A DNA stretch of 21,024 nt, from positions 1 to 21,024 of the forward strand of contig CAUAFL010000015.1 in the NCBI GenBank assembly GCA_958428295.1. Direction: 5' to 3'. The number at the start of each line of letters is the position of its first letter. Positions within the stretch are counted from its first letter, which is position 1. Positions 17,056 to 21,024 of the stretch are shown here, piece after piece. Below the pieces are notes generated by a model. The model was not told where the DNA came from and did no database searches. It saw only the letters and a list, made by a program, of their open reading frames with translations. The position numbers and the translations under genes were made by a program. This stretch comes from an uncultured Bacillota bacterium. Its GTDB lineage: Bacteria; Bacillota_I; Bacilli_A; RF39; UBA660.

Positions 17056-17521
17056 TAATACTTCTAAAAAGAAAGTCGATAAAACAACTCAATTTGTTCA
17101 AAAGTGTCTAAAAATATGTCATCTCCATTTTCAACCTAAAACAGAAAAACTCTTGATCCAAATTTTTAAATTTGGAATCGTAGGGGGAGTCGCCTTCCTC
17201 ATTGACTTTCTGTTTCTCTATTTATTTAAAGAATTTTGTCATTTCCCAGTATTAGTTTCCAATACCTTATCTTTTTGTATTTCTGTTATTTATAATTATA
17301 TCGCCAGTGTAAAATGGGTCTTTGAAATAAATCAGGAGAAGGATGCCAAGAAACAATTTATTTTATTTATTATTTTTAGCGTGATTGGTCTTTTATTGAA
17401 TGACCTGATTATGTGGGTTAGCACGCATCAAATGCATATCTATTATTTATTAGGAAAAATAATCGCTACCTTTATTGTGATGGTCTTTAACTTTATTACT
17501 CGTAAAATTTTCCTAGAATGA
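17048..17521 (+). CDS. GtrA-like polyprenyl-phosphate-sugar flippase
   Basis: The 157-residue product has a 35-residue polar N-terminus and four membrane helices (about 40-60, 66-86, 103-122, 133-151). Family blocks are FKFGIVGGVAFLIDFLFL near 40-57, YNYIASVKWVF near 82-92, and FNFITRKIFLE at the end. GtrA proteins are thought to turn undecaprenyl-phosphate-linked sugars to the outer face. A strong GAGGAGG lies before the ATG inside the previous gene, and the genes overlap by eight bases. It is the only GtrA in the window, so it may serve more than one of the three GT2 enzymes, or another flippase exists elsewhere. Confidence 0.88.
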   Translation: MPNNTSKKKVDKTTQFVQKCLKICHLHFQPKTEKLLIQIFKFGIVGGVAFLIDFLFLYLFKEFCHFPVLVSNTLSFCISVIYNYIASVKWVFEINQEKDAKKQFILFIIFSVIGLLLNDLIMWVSTHQMHIYYLLGKIIATFIVMVFNFITRKIFLE

Positions 17522-17600
17522 TTTGATAATTAAATACTAGCGAACGTTTTTATAGATTGAAAATAACAGAAGAAGACAGACGTAATTTTTGTAAGAATTG

Positions 17601-17609
17601 TGTTATACT
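17601..17609 (+). promoter_or_regulatory. Extended -10 promoter for the epimerase-like gene
   Basis: TG at 17601-17602, one base, then TATACT at 17604-17609. The -35 position (17581-17586, CGTAAT) is weak, as expected where the extended -10 carries recognition. The leader would be about 25 bases, ending in AGGAGATG before the GTG start at 17640. The 118-base gap has no clear terminator for the gene before it. Confidence 0.5.
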
Positions 17610-17639
17610 ATCATTATCAGTAAAATAGGAGATGGTATT

Positions 17640-18641
17640 GTGAAATCTATATACCTAATTACAGGGGCAGCTGGTTTTTTAGGAAATACAATTGTTTCAA
17701 AACTGTTACAAAGAGGTAAACAGGTACGAGCACTAGTATTACCGCAAGAAACAATGCCTTTTAAGGATCAAAAATTAGAGATAGTAAAAGGGGATGTAAC
17801 GAAGAAGGATAGTCTAAAAATATTTTTTGGAGGGCTCGATTATGATCAAGTGTTTGTGATCCATTGTGCGGGGATTGTTAGTATTGCTTCTAAATATGAT
17901 CAAAAAGTCTATGATGTCAATGTCAAAGGAACAAAAAATATAATGGATCTATGTCTTTCTCATCAAGTGACCAAAGTGATTCACATCAGTAGTGTTCACG
18001 CAATTAAGGAACAGCCTAAGGGAAAAACCATCAAAGAAGTCACCTCCTTTGACCCTAATACAGTAGAGGGCTTGTATGCGCAAACGAAAGCCGAAGCTAG
18101 CCAGTATGTTTTAGATATGGCCAAGAAAGGACTAGCAGTAGTCATTGTTCATCCTTCTGGTATTATTGGTCCTGGTAACTATGGGCGTGATCATTTAAGT
18201 CAAGTAATCGTTGACTATATGAATCACCATTTAACAGCTTTAGTACATGGAGGGTATGACTTTGTTGATGTAAGAGATGTTGCTGCTGGGATTTTAGCGG
18301 CACTTGAAAGTGGTCGAGTAGGTGAATGCTATATTTTATCTAATCGTTTTTTTGAAATTCGCGAAATTATCACAATGCTACATGAGATTACAGGAAAAAA
18401 AGATATTCATACCATATTGCCTTTATGGTTTGCCAAACTAACTGCCCCCTTGTCAGAAATTTATTATAAATTAAAAAAACAACCGCCTCTTTATACTAGC
18501 TATTCCCTGTACACTCTAGCAAGCAATGCAAATTTTTCCCATGAGAAAGCAACACAGGAGTTAGGATATCAGCCTCGAAAGATGAAGGAAACCTTAACTG
18601 ATACCGTGGCGTGGTTAAAACAAAGAGGAAGAATCGAGTAA
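17640..18641 (+). CDS. NAD(P)-dependent epimerase/reductase-type enzyme (extended SDR)
   Basis: I choose GTG 17640, because AGGAGATG at 17627-17634 precedes it and the Rossmann motif starts a few residues in; a TTG at 17598 would overlap the promoter. The 333-residue protein has TGAAGFLG at 8-15 for cofactor binding, an acidic GDV near 51-53, HCAGIVS near 75-81, Ser at 117-118, and YAQTK (Y146, K150) as the catalytic pair. This is the extended short-chain dehydrogenase plan shared by sugar epimerases, dihydroflavonol-reductase-like and 3-beta-hydroxysteroid-dehydrogenase-like proteins. The DV(N)VKGT and HPSGIIGP forms lean to the reductase-like side, so a nucleotide-sugar substrate is not assured. 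It has its own promoter and may be unrelated to the polysaccharide genes. Confidence 0.75.
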   Translation: MKSIYLITGAAGFLGNTIVSKLLQRGKQVRALVLPQETMPFKDQKLEIVKGDVTKKDSLKIFFGGLDYDQVFVIHCAGIVSIASKYDQKVYDVNVKGTKNIMDLCLSHQVTKVIHISSVHAIKEQPKGKTIKEVTSFDPNTVEGLYAQTKAEASQYVLDMAKKGLAVVIVHPSGIIGPGNYGRDHLSQVIVDYMNHHLTALVHGGYDFVDVRDVAAGILAALESGRVGECYILSNRFFEIREIITMLHEITGKKDIHTILPLWFAKLTAPLSEIYYKLKKQPPLYTSYSLYTLASNANFSHEKATQELGYQPRKMKETLTDTVAWLKQRGRIE

Positions 18642-18649
18642 TTGTTGTA

Positions 18650-18673
18650 AAATAGTCTATTTAGGACTTTTTT
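18650..18673 (+). terminator. Weak possible terminator after the epimerase-like gene
   Basis: AGTC at 18654-18657 can pair with GACT at 18665-18668, and A residues before it can pair with T residues after it across one mismatch. A run of six T follows (18668-18673). The stem is short and imperfect, and it sits directly upstream of the next -10 element. Confidence 0.25.
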
Positions 18674-18676
18674 CTT

Positions 18677-18685
18677 TGCTATAAT
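18677..18685 (+). promoter_or_regulatory. Extended -10 promoter of the ABC exporter pair
   Basis: TG at 18677-18678, one base, then a perfect TATAAT at 18680-18685. The -35 region (18657-18662, TCTATT) is poor. The ABC ATPase start at 18725 follows with AGGAGG at 18715-18720. Confidence 0.6.
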
Positions 18686-18724
18686 AGTGTTATGATGAAG
18701 AGGAGTTTATTGATAGGAGGATAT

Positions 18725-19624
18725 ATGCTACAAGTTAAAAACATTGTCAAATATTATGGTAATAATAAAGCCGTAGATCATTTATCATTCGAAGTGAAAA
18801 AAGGAGAGATATTTGGTCTATTAGGGGAGAATGGTGCCGGCAAAACGACTACTTTTCGCATTATTATGGGATTATTAGAAGCTAATAGTGGAGAAGTGAC
18901 CTTAGATGGCAAAAAAATTGATTATAGTAGAAGTGATGAGATCGGGTTTGTTACCGAGGAACGTAGTCTATTAACAAAAATGACCGTGAAGGAACAAATC
19001 ATTTACTACGGTGTTTTAAAGGGAATGGAAGAAGAGGAAATTGTTAAACAATTAGATAAATGGTTAAAACGCTTTGATATTCCTGATTATACCAACCGTA
19101 AAATTAAAGAATTATCAAAAGGAAACCAACAGAAAATTCAATTTATATCTGCTGTCATTCACAAGCCAAAATTACTAATTTTAGATGAACCATTTTCAGG
19201 ATTAGATCCTATCAATGTAGCGATGTTAAAAGATGCTATTCTAGAGCTACAAAAAGATGGTTGTTCTATTATTTTTTCATCTCATCAGATGGAACATATT
19301 GAAAATTTTTGTGAAAAATTAATTATTTTAGTCAAAGGAAAACCAGTCGTTGATGGCTATTTGAGCGATATTAAAAAAACGTATAAAAAGAAAAATATTT
19401 TACTACGTGGGGAAGATTTACCTTTAGAAGAAATTAAAAAAATAAAAGGAGTCCTTTCAGTAGCACCGCTGAAAGGGGAATATGAGATTAAAATTGAAGA
19501 TGATGAGGTAGCACCTAAAATATTTGCGAAAATCAAAAATAGTCATGTTAGTAAATATGATGTTACTGAACCAACCTTAAATGAAATTTTTATTGAGAAA
19601 GTAGGGACAAAACATGAAAAATAA
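18725..19624 (+). CDS. ABC transporter ATPase, NatA-like
   Basis: I choose ATG 18725, behind AGGAGG, over an ATG at 18692 that lies only a few bases after the -10 element. The 299-residue protein has Walker A GENGAGKT at 34-41, a signature LSKGNQQ at 130-136, Walker B LLILDEP at 150-156 and the switch His in SSHQ near 194-197. After the nucleotide-binding domain it has an extension of about 85 residues, common in the NatA/CcmA-type exporter group. In Bacillus NatAB exports sodium; relatives export drugs or peptides. The gene overlaps the permease by 11 bases. Confidence 0.9.
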   Translation: MLQVKNIVKYYGNNKAVDHLSFEVKKGEIFGLLGENGAGKTTTFRIIMGLLEANSGEVTLDGKKIDYSRSDEIGFVTEERSLLTKMTVKEQIIYYGVLKGMEEEEIVKQLDKWLKRFDIPDYTNRKIKELSKGNQQKIQFISAVIHKPKLLILDEPFSGLDPINVAMLKDAILELQKDGCSIIFSSHQMEHIENFCEKLIILVKGKPVVDGYLSDIKKTYKKKNILLRGEDLPLEEIKKIKGVLSVAPLKGEYEIKIEDDEVAPKIFAKIKNSHVSKYDVTEPTLNEIFIEKVGTKHEK

Positions 19625-20933
19625 ATTTTGGTTTTTAACAAAAATGAGTTTAAAGAAGAAAATTGCTTCCAAATGGTTTGTCATTGCCAATATTGTTTTA
19701 GCAATTATCATTATTGCACTAACCAATCTTAATTCTATTATTACCTATTTTGGTGGCGATTTTAACAATCAAACAAAAATATATGTTGTCGATGAGACAA
19801 ATCAAGCCTATACTACTTTTCAAAATAGTCTAAAAGAAATCACAAAAGCAACAGATCAAGAAAGTAATAAAGAGGAAAAAATTGTCGCTGAGCAAAGTCT
19901 AAAAACGGCAAAAGAAGCTCAAAAAGACTTAAAAGATAAGGAAGTATTAGTAATATTTGAAAATGATACTGCTAATTATATTAAAGCAAAAGTAGTGAGT
20001 GAAAAAAAGATTGATAATATGACGTATCAAATTATTTCGCAAACCCTAAATAATACGAAAGCAGCAGTAGCTTTGACAGAAAGTAATATCGATCCAGTTG
20101 AACTTAGTCGTATTTCCAGTCCCATTGCAATTGAGCGTTTAGTTCTAAGTGAGAAAAAAGATGTTGATGAGAATATGGACTTAATTATGGGGACTGTCTT
20201 TCCAACGATTATTTTACCATTTTTTGTTTTAATCATTTTCTTAGTACAAATGGTTGGTGGCGAAATTTGTGAAGAAAAGACAACAAAAAGTATGGAAATA
20301 ATAATTTCCAATGTTAGCCCTAAAGTGCATTTAGGCTCTAAAATATTGGCTAGCAACGTTTTTGTCATTACACAGGGATTGTTATTAATCGTGTATCTAA
20401 TGATAGGCCTAGCAATCAGTGGTGTCTTCTCAGGAGGAAGTCTTGCCCTTCCAACAGAAATTACCTCTGTATGGGATAGTTTAGTACAAAGTGGTTTCCT
20501 TAGTAAATTAATCTATTTAATTCCGTTAGCGCTTATCCTAATGGTATTATCTTTTATTGCCTATTCTTTAGTAGCTGGTATTCTAGCTTCTATGACAACC
20601 AATATGGAAGACTTTCAACAAATTCAAACACCGATTATGATTATTTCTCTTATTGGTTATTATTTAGCTATTATGGCTGGTATGTTTCAAGGTTCGATTT
20701 TAATTAAAATCTTATCTTATGTTCCCTTCTTGTCTTGTCTTATTAGTCCATCCCTCCTATTAATGGGGCAAATTAGTATTATCGATGTCATTATTTCTAT
20801 CATTATTTTAGTTCTGTTTATCTTCCTATTAGTAAGGTTTGGCTTAAAAATTTATAAAGTAGGTATTTTAAATTATTCTAATGAAAAAGTATGGTCGCGT
20901 CTTGCTAAAGCTGTAAAAACAAAAGATATTTAA
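19614..20933 (+). CDS. ABC-2 type permease, NatB-like
   Basis: The 439-residue membrane subunit has a first helix (about 21-38), a soluble region of about 140 residues (about 45-185) that is lysine- and glutamate-rich and would lie outside, and then about five helices from residue 195 on. VGGEICEEKTTKSMEIIISNVSP at 214-236 just after the second helix is the conserved coupling region of the ABC2_membrane_3/NatB group. A short basic tail ends the protein. It should form an exporter with the preceding ATPase. The substrate is not known, and the pair has its own promoter, so a role in polysaccharide export is not implied. Confidence 0.88.
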   Translation: MKNKFWFLTKMSLKKKIASKWFVIANIVLAIIIIALTNLNSIITYFGGDFNNQTKIYVVDETNQAYTTFQNSLKEITKATDQESNKEEKIVAEQSLKTAKEAQKDLKDKEVLVIFENDTANYIKAKVVSEKKIDNMTYQIISQTLNNTKAAVALTESNIDPVELSRISSPIAIERLVLSEKKDVDENMDLIMGTVFPTIILPFFVLIIFLVQMVGGEICEEKTTKSMEIIISNVSPKVHLGSKILASNVFVITQGLLLIVYLMIGLAISGVFSGGSLALPTEITSVWDSLVQSGFLSKLIYLIPLALILMVLSFIAYSLVAGILASMTTNMEDFQQIQTPIMIISLIGYYLAIMAGMFQGSILIKILSYVPFLSCLISPSLLLMGQISIIDVIISIIILVLFIFLLVRFGLKIYKVGILNYSNEKVWSRLAKAVKTKDI

Positions 20934-20960
20934 AAATAATACTTAAATGAGGTGAAGAAA

Positions 20961-21024
20961 ATGAAAAAAATAGATAGCATAATGTTAACCTGGGGGGGGG
21001 TACGATTATCTAACTAATCGTTCT
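20961..21024 (+). CDS. Start of an unidentified gene, frame broken by a G9 tract
   Basis: A good ribosome-binding site, GAGGTG at 20949-20954, lies six bases before ATG 20961. The reading begins MKKIDSIMLTWGG and then meets TAA at 21015-21017 with the nine G residues as written. With eight G residues the frame would stay open to the end of the window and read WGGYDYLTNRS. Either the gene is switched off by tract length, or one G is a sequencing or assembly error. The part seen is too short to assign a family. Confidence 0.55.
20992..21000 (+). repeat. Homopolymeric G9 tract within codons 11-14
   Basis: Nine consecutive G residues in otherwise AT-rich sequence, starting 31 bases after the ATG of the right-edge ORF. 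No other G or C run of this length is evident in the window. Such tracts change length by slipped-strand mispairing and are also a common site of base-calling error. Confidence 0.9.

Noticed and set aside
17522..17600. Terminator after the GtrA gene
   Set aside because: There is a short T-run after an AACGTT palindrome, but no stable stem precedes it.
20992..21000. G-quadruplex from the G9 run
   Set aside because: It is a single run with no further G-tracts nearby, so an intramolecular four-stranded fold is not supported.

Overview
The window is AT-rich DNA with every supported gene on the + strand. Genes are tightly packed, with Shine-Dalgarno sites such as AGGAGG and GAGGTG, extended -10 promoters (TGN before the -10 hexamer), and TGA used as a normal stop. 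This fits a low-GC Bacillota (Lactobacillales, Erysipelotrichia or a related group) and excludes a TGA-recoding mollicute. The genus cannot be fixed from the sequence alone. Nearly all of the window is a cell-surface polysaccharide locus.

Layout. (1) 1-857 is the 3' part of a secreted choline/cell-wall-binding protein with a GH25 muramidase domain. (2) From a promoter near 872-898 runs a co-directional array, 922-12391: a UDP-sugar 6-dehydrogenase, three large cytoplasmic glycosyltransferases (DUF616-like; GT2 with a decayed extra GT2 half; GT2 fused to a WsaF-like GT4), a Wzt/Wzm-type polysaccharide ABC exporter, and two polytopic GT-C-like membrane proteins. (3) 12463-14353 holds two membrane-anchored GT2 enzymes of the polyprenyl-phosphate glycosyltransferase type, with their own likely promoter. 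(4) 14570-17521 holds a GT39-like GT-C membrane enzyme, a third GtrB-like GT2 and a GtrA-like flippase, overlapping or nearly so, behind a strong promoter with a dyad over it. (5) 17640-18641 is an NAD(P)-dependent epimerase/reductase-type enzyme. (6) 18725-20933 is a NatA/NatB-type ABC exporter. (7) At 20961 a well-positioned ribosome-binding site starts an ORF that is broken by a run of nine G residues.

How the genes may work together (inference). The cytoplasmic glycosyltransferases would build a lipid-linked polymer that probably contains a uronic or N-acetyl-uronic acid made by the dehydrogenase. Wzt/Wzm would export it. The GT2/GtrA/GT-C proteins would make, flip and transfer polyprenyl-phosphate sugars to decorate the polymer outside the membrane. 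The window has no recognisable priming transferase (TagO/WecA/WbaP type), no Wzy polymerase and no LCP ligase, so those must lie elsewhere.

No stretch over 300 bases lacks a gene; the longest gap is 14354-14569. I see no tRNA, rRNA, CRISPR array, insertion sequence or phage gene. I found no clearly novel system. The most notable items are the G9 frame break at the right edge, the large extracytoplasmic glycosylation set, the decayed GT2 half, and the dyad over the 14446 promoter.
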